DNA of 64,000 nt from Acinetobacter pittii (GTDB taxonomy: Bacteria > Pseudomonadota > Gammaproteobacteria > Pseudomonadales > Moraxellaceae): assembly GCF_034067285.1 (NCBI RefSeq), contig NZ_CP139286.1, forward strand, positions 3,534,001-3,598,000. Reading direction: 5' to 3'. A model generated the notes under the pieces. The model did no database searches and was not told the DNA's origin. It saw only the letters and a list, made by a program, of their open reading frames with translations. Made by a program: the position numbers and the translations under genes. How positions within the stretch are numbered: position 1 is the first letter of the stretch; each line of letters opens with the position of its first letter. Below, one piece after another: positions 37,919-45,586 of the stretch.

Positions 37919-37954
37919 ATGACATTTTTTAAACTCATTCCCTCGCCTATTTAA
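37919..37954 (+). CDS. Possible 11-aa leader peptide
   Basis: ATG at 37919 with an excellent AAGGAG 6-7 nt upstream encodes MTFFKLIPSPI and stops at TAA. It directly follows the hairpins of the RNA candidate at 37690-37894. It may be a translated leader or the coding part of a small regulatory RNA. No downstream gene is immediately adjacent. Confidence 0.35.
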   Translation: MTFFKLIPSPI

Positions 37955-38151
37955 CTATTTTATTTATTTAAAATTTGGGTTTTCTATTTCCTGATTTTTT
38001 AAATTCATAGACTATTTTTATTTTAAAAATTTAATTATTTTTATTTTCCTGTATTTATGGGAGGGTTAATTATTATCTAAAAATTATTTTAAACCTTAAA
38101 ACTAATTATATTTTTATTCGACTCATAGATATAAATCATTATGAGAATAAT

Positions 38152-38436
38152 ATGACAATTTATAAACCTATTTTGGCTTTAAGTTTGGTTCTAGGCAGCT
38201 TGGGAATTTCGGGTTGTAACTTACACACTCAACAGGAGTTTGAAAAAATTTGTCTGTCGGGTGGGCACAGCAAAACCAGTTGCGAATGTATTTATCAGCG
38301 ACTTGAACAAACCTACTCTCCCAAGCTGATGCAGCAGCTAGAACATGTCAGTTTGCAAAGTCCTGTTCTCCCACGGGACTTCGCCCCTACTTTTTTCAGC
38401 GTCATGCAGCGGTGTGACAAAAGTAGTCTGGGTTAA
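38152..38436 (+). CDS. Small lipoprotein of unknown function
   Basis: 94 residues. A lipoprotein signal ends in GISGC (lipidated Cys22). The mature part has the cysteine pattern ICLSGGHSKTSCECIY and MQRCDK, possibly disulfide-bonded in the periplasm. No known domain was recognised. It sits alone between structured RNA genes. Confidence 0.65.
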   Translation: MTIYKPILALSLVLGSLGISGCNLHTQQEFEKICLSGGHSKTSCECIYQRLEQTYSPKLMQQLEHVSLQSPVLPRDFAPTFFSVMQRCDKSSLG

Positions 38437-38565
38437 GCGTTTGGCTTGGCCCCTTTATCTCTGTGCTGCAATGGTTTATTACTTTAAATCAGCGCAAAAG
38501 ATTAAAGTCTGTTGTGGCACAGAGGCCTAAGTTGAGTTCAAAATGAGATATATAAAAGACGATCT

Positions 38566-38583
38566 TGTACGTTTTATCCTACA
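38566..38583 (+). promoter_or_regulatory. GacA-type upstream activating sequence, sRNA copy A
   Basis: TGTACG-TTTTAT-CCTACA is a near-palindrome matching 10 of the 12 defined positions of the Pseudomonas GacA UAS (TGTAAG-N6-CTTACA). Its centre is ~65 bp before the predicted sRNA start, the usual place for rsm genes. The promoter follows as TTGGCG (38605-38610), 17 bp, TAATAT (38628-38633). Confidence 0.65.
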
Positions 38584-38639
38584 AGCTTTTAAGGATTTTG
38601 CGGATTGGCGACATCCTTATTTTTTCCTAATATGAACTC

Positions 38640-38769
38640 ATACAGGAACAGGATGTTCCGGAACACAAAACAACAATAATAGGTTCATGCACCAGGAGCG
38701 TGAGATACGACAGGAGTCATATCTAGCAACCAAATACGAAAAAGCTCGACAGGATGTTGGGCTTTTTTT
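38640..38769 (+). ncRNA. Rsm/Csr-like sRNA candidate, copy A (~130 nt)
   Basis: The start is set about 7 nt after the TAATAT box. Four hairpins each expose AGGA: GGAAC-AGGAT-GTTCC (38645-38659); TCATGC-ACCAGGA-GCGTGA (38685-38703); AGATA-C-GAC-AGGA-GTC-A-TATCT (38703-38724); and the terminator with loop AGGAT (38751-38755) and a T-run ending at 38769. GGA in hairpin loops is the recognition element of CsrA/RsmA, so this RNA would sequester that protein, as RsmX/Y/Z and CsrB/C do. No reading frame is conserved among the copies. It shares most bases with copies B and C. Confidence 0.75.
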
Positions 38770-38821
38770 ATATCTGAATATTGGGAAATTTTAGGGTTTA
38801 AACGACTGAATCATTTATCAA

Positions 38822-38839
38822 TGTACGTTTTATCCTACA
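38822..38839 (+). promoter_or_regulatory. GacA-type upstream activating sequence, sRNA copy B
   Basis: TGTACG-TTTTAT-CCTACA, identical to the copy A element, with its centre again ~65 bp before the predicted start. The promoter is TTGGCG (38861-38866), 17 bp, TAATAT (38884-38889). Confidence 0.65.
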
Positions 38840-38895
38840 AACTTTTAAGGATTTTGCGGATTGGCGACACCCTTCTTTTTTCCTAATATGAACCC

Positions 38896-39025
38896 ATACA
38901 GGAACAGGATGTTCCGGAACATAAAACAACAATAATAGGTTCAAGCACCAGGAGCGTGAGATACGACAGGAGTCATATCTAGTACCCAAATACGAAAAAG
39001 CCCAACAGGACGTTGGGCTTTTTTT
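38896..39025 (+). ncRNA. Rsm/Csr-like sRNA candidate, copy B (~130 nt)
   Basis: This copy lies exactly 256 bp after copy A in tandem, with the same promoter spacing and length. The AGGA loops are in hairpins at 38901-38915, 38941-38959, 38959-38980 and the terminator 39000-39018 (GCCCAAC-AGGAC-GTTGGGC), followed by seven Ts. Compared with copy C (GCCCGAC/GTCGGGC) the terminator stem shows a compensatory G-C to A-T change while AGGA is unchanged, which supports selection on the fold and the loop. Confidence 0.75.
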
Positions 39026-39056
39026 ATGCTTATTTAAAAATAATATTTACTCTCAC

Positions 39057-39632
39057 CTATAGAGGACTATGTGCCTGTTCCTGCTTTTTATGACGGATCC
39101 AACGCACTACCCAGATAACTGCAATCAGCACCACTACTGCAACAAGCGCAGGCACTAACATGGCTGAAACCGAGAGTAAGATTGCTCCAATCCACTCTCC
39201 TGTTGCAACGACAAAATTACCCAAGCCACCCGTAGTCGCAGTTGAAACACCACGTGCAGCAACGGTACTCATTTGCACCACACCTGCCGTACCACCACCG
39301 ACAATAATGGCTGCTGCCCAACTGGCAAACTGAGACATTTCTCCACTGCTAACCGCCATCGTTGCTAACGTACCCGCGATCATAGCCGCAGGAGTCGCAA
39401 CTGTGTCTAAGGCATTATCGACCCACGGAATATAGTAAGCCGCAACTTCACACACCGTTGCCACAGCCAAAGCTAAACACACCGACGGCATAGCCAACCA
39501 TTCAAAACCTTTCGATGGCTCAAACCAGCCCATCATGGTTGCAATGCTCATAACCAGTAGCGGCACAAACACCCGAAAACCGCAGGCAGCACTCAAGCCC
39601 ACACCAATACATAAACCCAATATTGTTTCCAT
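39057..39632 (-). CDS. DUF4126 membrane protein
   Basis: 191 residues, strongly hydrophobic with about five to six membrane segments (ILGLCIGVGLSAACGFRVFVPLL at the N-terminus, ALVAVVVLIAVIWVVRWI near the C-terminus) and a basic tail. The family is widespread and uncharacterised. GGAAAC lies close to the start. It lies tail-to-tail with sRNA copy B, whose terminator ends 32 bp away. Confidence 0.78.
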   Translation of the reverse strand: METILGLCIGVGLSAACGFRVFVPLLVMSIATMMGWFEPSKGFEWLAMPSVCLALAVATVCEVAAYYIPWVDNALDTVATPAAMIAGTLATMAVSSGEMSQFASWAAAIIVGGGTAGVVQMSTVAARGVSTATTGGLGNFVVATGEWIGAILLSVSAMLVPALVAVVVLIAVIWVVRWIRHKKQEQAHSPL

Positions 39633-39694
39633 AACGGTTTCCTTTTTTAATGCCCATCGCGGGTCTTGTTATGTAAGTCTTATTTTAAACTAAC

Positions 39695-39724
39695 AAAAAG
39701 CCCCATCGGGTGACAGGGCTTTTT
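39695..39724 (-). terminator. Intrinsic terminator of the zinc-ribbon gene
   Basis: On the minus strand AAAAAGCCC and GGGCTTTTT pair around a short insert, 30 bp after the stop of the 44-aa gene. On the plus strand it is also T-rich and could act in both directions. Confidence 0.75.
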
Positions 39725-39755
39725 GTTAAATGCGAACGCAAATATTATTTCATTC

Positions 39756-39890
39756 TTAACGTTTAAATTGTGTGCAGTAGCATTTCGTGCAAGGTGGTAA
39801 AGGATCGGTGTTAATTTCTAAAAACACTCTATGTCCGCACTGAGCACAGAAATAGAAGCCTGTTCCGGGTTTTTCGCCTGCTGTTACCAT
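39756..39890 (-). CDS. Small zinc-ribbon protein (44 aa)
   Basis: A short gene of 44 codons with AGGA 8 nt before the ATG. The protein has two CxxC knuckles, FYFCAQCGH (Cys15, Cys18) and PPCTKC (Cys34, Cys37), which should bind one zinc, as in rubredoxin-like zinc ribbons. Small zinc ribbons of this kind are common and mostly uncharacterised. The paired cysteines, ribosome binding site and own terminator support a real gene. Confidence 0.75.
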   Translation of the reverse strand: MVTAGEKPGTGFYFCAQCGHRVFLEINTDPLPPCTKCYCTQFKR

Positions 39891-40002
39891 GATTACATTC
39901 CTATAATCGTATATATATTAAACAGGAATATAACCCACTTAAAGTGAATGTCAATTGTCCATTTCGCCCGATGATGATGGCATAAATGCAAAAAATGTTA
40001 TT

Positions 40003-40020
40003 TGTACGATTTATCTTACA
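40003..40020 (+). promoter_or_regulatory. GacA-type upstream activating sequence, sRNA copy C
   Basis: TGTACG-ATTTAT-CTTACA matches 11 of the 12 defined positions of TGTAAG-N6-CTTACA, the best of the three. The promoter is TTGGCT (40042-40047), 17 bp, TATCAT (40065-40070), and the UAS centre is again ~65 bp before the predicted start. Confidence 0.7.
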
Positions 40021-40076
40021 CAGATTTAGGGATTTAGCGGATTGGCTACCCTCTGCTTTTTTTCTATCATGAGTTC

Positions 40077-40206
40077 ATACAGGAACAGGACGTTCCGGAA
40101 CACAAAACAACAATAATAGGTTCATGCATCAGGATCGTGAGATACGACAGGAGTCATATCTAGCAACCAAATACGAAAAAGCCCGACAGGATGTCGGGCT
40201 TTTTTT
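40077..40206 (+). ncRNA. Rsm/Csr-like sRNA candidate, copy C (~130 nt)
   Basis: Same architecture and length as copies A and B, 1.18 kb after copy B. The AGGA loops are at GGAAC-AGGAC-GTTCC (40082-40096), TCATG...CGTGA with loop containing CAGGAT (40122-40140), GAC-AGGA-GTC (40146-40155) and the terminator GCCCGAC-AGGAT-GTCGGGC (40181-40197), then a T-run to 40206. The leader between the UAS and the -35 is more diverged than in A and B, so C split off earlier. Confidence 0.75.
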
Positions 40207-40245
40207 ATGACTATTTAAAATGGCTGTTTTAAGTAAAAATTTAAG

Positions 40246-41679
40246 TCAATTGTTATCTAAACTTTTATTGCTTAAAAGAGTATTTCCACTTTTTGTAGGG
40301 ATAGAAGGAAATTTAACTCGACCAACAGCTTCTAAAATAGATTTTCTACATTGCGTTGCAAATCTAGCATTCTTATTATCTTTTAAGTATTTAGCAACTA
40401 CAAAAAGATCAGGGGTAAATACTAATGCAGTCGAACTAACTAAAGCAGCAGAGCTACATTTATCAGTGAATGGATCAGGTCTTTCATCTAAAGGAAGTAA
40501 GCGGTAAGCATTGCCAAAAAGTACAGATTTAGCAGGTACTAAAACCTCTTCTCTTTGTAGATCTTCATGTATATTCAAAGATAATTGTCTTAACTTATCA
40601 ATATTAATAGCTTTATTATCTTTGCCTTCTACTTCTCCTATCAAACGTCCTTCACTTGATTCAAATACAGCATCAAATTCAGAGTCTGCATCTTCATATT
40701 GAGTTACGGAGAAACCCAAAATTTTGAGGGCATCTAAAATTGCGAATTCTAAGGGTTTTCCTTTTTCAAATAATAAATTTCTTAATTTATTTAATGTTCT
40801 AACCTCATCTAGTATTAATTCTTTATTTTGATTTAATTCGTTAATTTTTTCTTCTAATAATAATAATTTACTAGTAGCAGATATTTCTGAACTGAGTTTA
40901 TATTCATCATTTTTTGCCCAATCCGGCTCTACAGTTAAATTACTATCTTGCTTAAAAGCCTTTTCTAATCCAATTATTTGTTTAATAAAATTATGTGAAA
41001 ACTGCTGAGCTTCAATAGTCCACTCACCTGTTTCATCGTCAAAAAATGTCTCATCTGAAAAATCAATGTTTGGCAAACCAATTAATGCGCCATTAGAATT
41101 ATTAGAATTGACAATAAAACCTACTGTCTTATCACCATGTTTTGTCTGTAAACATGGCGTAACCCTTCCTTCGATGATTACCTGATAAGAGGATTTTTCT
41201 GAAAAATTTGTCCAATATGTTGAAATTACTTCAGATTTCTTAGGAGCTAATTTGATCTCTTTTCCTTTAGCATTTATTAAATTAATATGTAAAGGTAAAA
41301 TATTATAATTACTATAAGAGGTAACAATTCTAGTTGTTTGTCTATTTTTCCCAGTTCCAGAATATTGCTTTTCACCAGTTGCAATAAATAATTCTTGCAG
41401 TTTATCTAAGAAACAAATAACTATCTTTCCATGATCTATTGCTAATTTTATTTCTCTTTTCCAATGCTCAGTTTGTGATTTAAGTTTAAATGAATCATGA
41501 TCTGAGAGACTAATTTTATCTTGAAAATACTCCCTAGATCTATAAATATAATGACTAATATCTGGCTGTATAAGGATTATATCCCAATCCAGCAAAGAAG
41601 TTTCTGAGTCAAATTCACAAGTTTCAGAATCTTCACCACAAAGAGAAAATCCTATTGTTAAAATCTTTTTTTTTGCCAT
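40246..41679 (-). CDS. Uncharacterised protein with C-terminal PD-(D/E)xK nuclease-like domain
   Basis: 477 residues not assigned to a known family. The N-terminal ~230 residues begin KKILTIGFSLCGED with alternating strands and helices. A coiled-coil-like stretch spans ~265-300 (LLLLEEKINELNQNKELILDEV). The C-terminal part has a nuclease-like pattern: Asp336 in SEFDAVFE, then IGEVEGKD with Glu351 and Lys353 (E-x-K). This recalls Mrr/NERD-type endonucleases. The gene is AT-rich and sits between a conserved operon and sRNA copy C. Only 14 bp separate its ATG from the acnD terminator, so no promoter of its own is obvious. A stand-alone defence gene is possible but unproven. Confidence 0.6.
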   Translation of the reverse strand: MAKKKILTIGFSLCGEDSETCEFDSETSLLDWDIILIQPDISHYIYRSREYFQDKISLSDHDSFKLKSQTEHWKREIKLAIDHGKIVICFLDKLQELFIATGEKQYSGTGKNRQTTRIVTSYSNYNILPLHINLINAKGKEIKLAPKKSEVISTYWTNFSEKSSYQVIIEGRVTPCLQTKHGDKTVGFIVNSNNSNGALIGLPNIDFSDETFFDDETGEWTIEAQQFSHNFIKQIIGLEKAFKQDSNLTVEPDWAKNDEYKLSSEISATSKLLLLEEKINELNQNKELILDEVRTLNKLRNLLFEKGKPLEFAILDALKILGFSVTQYEDADSEFDAVFESSEGRLIGEVEGKDNKAINIDKLRQLSLNIHEDLQREEVLVPAKSVLFGNAYRLLPLDERPDPFTDKCSSAALVSSTALVFTPDLFVVAKYLKDNKNARFATQCRKSILEAVGRVKFPSIPTKSGNTLLSNKSLDNN

Positions 41680-41693
41680 ATCTTTATAAAAAT

Positions 41694-41726
41694 AAAAAAC
41701 CCTATCATCAAGATAGGGCTTTTTTT
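41694..41726 (-). terminator. Intrinsic terminator of the prp operon
   Basis: AAAAAACCCTATC / GATAGGGCTTTTTT pair around ATCAA, 30 bp after the acnD stop and 14 bp before the start of the nuclease-like gene. Confidence 0.85.
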
Positions 41727-41756
41727 GAACAATATCAATAATATTTAACTAAAGTA

Positions 41757-44363
41757 TCAAGCCACTTGGCCTTCTAAAAAGTCTTGTGCAAAACGTTGTA
41801 ATACACCGCCCGCTTCATATACAGAAACCTCTTCTTCTGTATCTAAACGACACGTCACAGGCACTTCAATAATTTCTTCTTTACCATCCGCTGTGGCACG
41901 TTCAATCACTAAAGTTAAAGTTGAACGCGGTGCAATATTACCAATCACGCTATAAAGCTCAGTACCATCTAGTTTTAAAGTCTTGCGGTTTACACCCGGT
42001 TTAAACTCAAGCGGTAACACGCCCATACCTACTAAGTTAGTACGGTGTATACGCTCAAAACCTTCTGCCACAATCGCTTCAACACCTGCAAGGCGTACAC
42101 CTTTCGCAGCCCAGTCTCGGCTTGAACCCTGACCATAGTCAGCACCCGCAACAATAATTAATGGCTGCTTACGGTTCATGTAGGTTTCTATCGCTTCCCA
42201 CATACGCATGACTTCGCCTTCTGGCTCTACGCGCGCTTTTGAACCTTGCTTAATGGTACCGTCTGAACGAACCACCATTTCGTTATACAGTTTCGGGTTG
42301 GCAAATGTTGCACGTTGTGCAGTCAAGTGGTCACCACGGTGCGTTGCGTATGAGTTGAAGTCTTCTTCTGGTACACCCATTTTGTGAAGGTATTCACCCG
42401 CAGCCGAGTCCATTAAAATCGCGTTTGAAGGCGATAAGTGGTCGGTGGTGATGTTGTCACCCAAAATTGCAAGCGGACGCATGTTCGCTAAAGTACGTGG
42501 TGCAGCCAACGCCCCTTCCCAATAGGGTGGACGGCGGATGTAAGTACTTTGTGGACGCCAGTCGTAAAGCGGACTTTCGGCTTCTACGGTTACGCCTAAG
42601 TCAAACATTGGAATGTAGACTTTACGGAACTGTTCAGGCTTCACGGCTTCTTTTACTAAGGCATCAATTTCAGCGTCAGATGGCCAAATGTCTTTGAGGT
42701 AAATCGGGTTACCTTCTTTGTCATGGCCTAAAGCATCTTTTTCGATGTCAAAACGAATCGTACCTGCAATTGCATATGCCACAACAAGCGGTGGAGATGC
42801 CAAGAACGCTTGTTTTGCATAAGGATGGATACGGCCATCGAAGTTACGGTTACCAGACAGGACTGCTGTTGCGTACAAGTCACGGTCAATAATTTCTTGC
42901 TGAATAGCTGGATCTAATGCACCCGACATACCGTTACACGTCGTACAAGCGTAAGCCACAATACCAAAACCAAGTTGTTCTAGGTCTTTTAGAACACCCG
43001 CTTCTTCAAGGTAAAGTGCAGCCGCTTTTGAACCCGGTGCAAATGATGATTTCACCCAAGGTTTACGAACTAAACCTAGCTCATTTGCCTTACGTGCCAA
43101 TAAACCTGCCGCCACAGTGTTACGTGGGTTAGAAGTGTTAGTACACGAAGTAATGGCAGCAATAATAATTGCGCCATCAGGCATTAAGCCATCAGAACGG
43201 TTTTCAACAACACCTGCAATACCTTTTTCTTTAAGGTCCGCAGTTGAAACACGTGCATGTGGGTTTGATGGACCAGCAATATTACGTGTGACTGTCGATA
43301 GGTCAAAACGTAGTACGCGTGGGTACTCTGCTTTGGTCATGTCAGATGCCCAAAGACCAATTTCTTTTGCGTACTGTTCAACCAATGCCACTTGCGCATC
43401 TTCACGGCCTGTTAGGCGCAAGTAGTCAATCGTGTTTTGATCGATGTAGAACATTGCAGCCGTAGCACCATATTCTGGTGTCATGTTTGAAATGGTTGCA
43501 CGGTCGCCTACAGACATACTGTCAGCACCTTCACCAAAGAACTCAAGGTAAGCACCCACTACGCGCTCTTTACGCAAGAACTCAGTTAGAGCCAGTACGA
43601 TATCGGTTGCAGTAATGCCTGCCTGACGCTGACCTACAAACTCAACACCAATAATGTCTGGCAGACGCATCCAAGATGCACGGCCTAACATTACGTTTTC
43701 AGCTTCTAAGCCACCCACACCCACAGAAATTACGCCTAAAGCGTCTGTATGTGGTGTATGTGAGTCTGTACCGACACATGTGTCTGGGAATGCTACGCCA
43801 TCACGCGCCTGAATCACCGGAGACATTTTTTCTAGGTTAATCTGGTGCATGATGCCGTTCCCCGCAGGGATTACATCGACATTTTTAAATGCGGTTTTAG
43901 TCCACTCAATAAAGTGGAAACGGTCTTCGTTACGGCGGTCTTCAACAGCACGGTTTTTTGCAAAAGCATCCGGGTCAGCACCACCGTATTCCACTGCTAA
44001 AGAGTGGTCGACAATGAGCTGAGTCGGCACAACTGGATTGACTTTAGAGGGGTCACCGCCTTTGTCAGCAATCGCATCACGCAAACCTGCAAGGTCAACC
44101 AATGCAGTTTGGCCTAGGATGTCATGACACACCACACGCGCAGGATACCAAGGAAAGTCCAAGTCCTGACGGCGTTCAATCAACTGCGTTAAATAAGCAG
44201 TTAAGTTCTCGGCATCGGCACGGCGTACCAATTGCTCTGCGAGTACTTTAGACGTGTAAGGCAGTTTTTCGTATGCGCCTGGCTGAATATCTTCAACGGC
44301 TTGATGCACGTCATAATATTCAAGCTGGGTACCTGCCAGCGGTTTACGGTATTTTGTGTTCAT
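41757..44363 (-). CDS. acnD: 2-methylcitrate dehydratase, Fe/S-dependent (AcnD)
   Basis: 868 residues, aconitase superfamily. The 4Fe-4S cysteines lie in AITSCTNTSNPRN and VAYACTTCNGMSG; the swivel domain contains GADYGQGSSRDWAAKG. It dehydrates 2-methylcitrate in the methylcitrate cycle. AcnD usually works with PrpF, an isomerase encoded next to it; no prpF is present downstream, where the unrelated nuclease-like gene lies. The start overlaps the prpC stop by 1 nt (TAATG). Confidence 0.92.
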   Translation of the reverse strand: MNTKYRKPLAGTQLEYYDVHQAVEDIQPGAYEKLPYTSKVLAEQLVRRADAENLTAYLTQLIERRQDLDFPWYPARVVCHDILGQTALVDLAGLRDAIADKGGDPSKVNPVVPTQLIVDHSLAVEYGGADPDAFAKNRAVEDRRNEDRFHFIEWTKTAFKNVDVIPAGNGIMHQINLEKMSPVIQARDGVAFPDTCVGTDSHTPHTDALGVISVGVGGLEAENVMLGRASWMRLPDIIGVEFVGQRQAGITATDIVLALTEFLRKERVVGAYLEFFGEGADSMSVGDRATISNMTPEYGATAAMFYIDQNTIDYLRLTGREDAQVALVEQYAKEIGLWASDMTKAEYPRVLRFDLSTVTRNIAGPSNPHARVSTADLKEKGIAGVVENRSDGLMPDGAIIIAAITSCTNTSNPRNTVAAGLLARKANELGLVRKPWVKSSFAPGSKAAALYLEEAGVLKDLEQLGFGIVAYACTTCNGMSGALDPAIQQEIIDRDLYATAVLSGNRNFDGRIHPYAKQAFLASPPLVVAYAIAGTIRFDIEKDALGHDKEGNPIYLKDIWPSDAEIDALVKEAVKPEQFRKVYIPMFDLGVTVEAESPLYDWRPQSTYIRRPPYWEGALAAPRTLANMRPLAILGDNITTDHLSPSNAILMDSAAGEYLHKMGVPEEDFNSYATHRGDHLTAQRATFANPKLYNEMVVRSDGTIKQGSKARVEPEGEVMRMWEAIETYMNRKQPLIIVAGADYGQGSSRDWAAKGVRLAGVEAIVAEGFERIHRTNLVGMGVLPLEFKPGVNRKTLKLDGTELYSVIGNIAPRSTLTLVIERATADGKEEIIEVPVTCRLDTEEEVSVYEAGGVLQRFAQDFLEGQVA

Positions 44364-45520
44364 TAACCACGCTCCGCCAATGGTTTAAATTCGAGGTTTT
44401 CAGGGCCTGTGTAGTTCGCGCTTGGACGAATAATTTTGCCGTCTTGACGTTGTTCAATCACGTGCGCTGACCAGCCTGCTGTACGTGCAATCACAAACAG
44501 TGGTGTGAACATTGCAGTTGGAACACCCATTAAGTGATAGCTCACTGCACTGAACCAGTCGAGGTTTGGGAACATGTTTTTGACTTCTTTCATCACTGCT
44601 TCTAAACGCTCAGCGATAAGGTACATTTTGGTGTTCTCTTGCGCTTCTGCTAAGTCATGCGCCACTTTCTTGATCACTTCGTTACGTGGGTCAGAAACTG
44701 TATAGACAGGGTGACCAAAACCAATTACGACTTCTTTATTTTCAACACGTTTACGGATGTCAGCTTCAGCTTCATCGGCATTGTCATAACGTTGTTGAAT
44801 AACGAATGCAACTTCGTTTGCACCACCGTGTTTAGGCCCGCGAAGTGCACCAATACCACCAGTAATTGCCGAATACATGTCAGAGCCTGTACCTGCAACT
44901 ACACGTGAGGTAAATGTAGATGCGTTGAACTCATGCTCAGCATACAAAATAAGAGATGTATGCATTGCTTGAATCCATTCTTCAGATGGCTTTTCGCCAT
45001 GAAGCAAATGTAAGAAATGCGCTGCAATTGAGTCGTCATCAGTTTCAACTTCAATACGACGACCGTTGTTGCTGAAGTGGTACCAATAAAGCAGCATTGA
45101 GCCTAGGCTTGCCATTAATTTATCAGCAATGTCTTTTGCGCCAGCTTCATTGTGGTCTTCATGTTCTGGCGTTAAACAACCAAGAACTGAAACACCTGTA
45201 CGCATTACGTCCATTGGGTGTGCAGACGGTGGTAATTGCTCAAGTGCTGTTTTCAGTGCTGCTGGTAAACCACGAAGTGCTTTTAATTTTGCTTTATAGG
45301 CTTTGAGTTCAGCTTTGTTTGGTAGTTTGCCATGTACGAGCAAGTGCGCAACTTCTTCAAACTGGCTACCTGCTGCAAGGTCAAGAATGTCATAGCCACG
45401 ATAGTGTAAGTCGTTACCGCTACGTCCTACGGTACATAGTGCTGTGTTGCCTGCAACTTGTCCGCTAAGTGCAACTGATTTTTTTGGTTTGAAGCCTGTT
45501 GTTGTTTCATTTGAGCTCAT
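44363..45520 (-). CDS. prpC: 2-methylcitrate synthase
   Basis: 385 residues, citrate synthase fold. Active-site segments: [24 protein letters not shown] with the first His, [15 protein letters not shown] with the second His, and the acidic residue near [19 protein letters not shown]. It condenses propionyl-CoA with oxaloacetate. It has AGGAAAGGAC upstream and is cotranscribed with prpB and acnD. It takes up propionyl-CoA produced by MmsA. Confidence 0.93.
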   Translation of the reverse strand: MSSNETTTGFKPKKSVALSGQVAGNTALCTVGRSGNDLHYRGYDILDLAAGSQFEEVAHLLVHGKLPNKAELKAYKAKLKALRGLPAALKTALEQLPPSAHPMDVMRTGVSVLGCLTPEHEDHNEAGAKDIADKLMASLGSMLLYWYHFSNNGRRIEVETDDDSIAAHFLHLLHGEKPSEEWIQAMHTSLILYAEHEFNASTFTSRVVAGTGSDMYSAITGGIGALRGPKHGGANEVAFVIQQRYDNADEAEADIRKRVENKEVVIGFGHPVYTVSDPRNEVIKKVAHDLAEAQENTKMYLIAERLEAVMKEVKNMFPNLDWFSAVSYHLMGVPTAMFTPLFVIARTAGWSAHVIEQRQDGKIIRPSANYTGPENLEFKPLAERG

Positions 45521-45586
45521 AAGATTGTCCTTTCCTATCTATTTAAATTATTTGGGAAACACGGCATATGTACCGTGTTTTACTTC

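Noticed and set aside
37690..37954. Retron (msr/msd) or integron attC site.
   Set aside because: No reverse transcriptase or integrase is encoded nearby and the helices do not fit the required end pairing or core sites.
38640..40206. The three repeats as a CRISPR array, REP elements or an IS fragment.
   Set aside because: Each unit is ~130 nt with its own promoter and terminator, irregular overall spacing, no terminal inverted repeats and no transposase.
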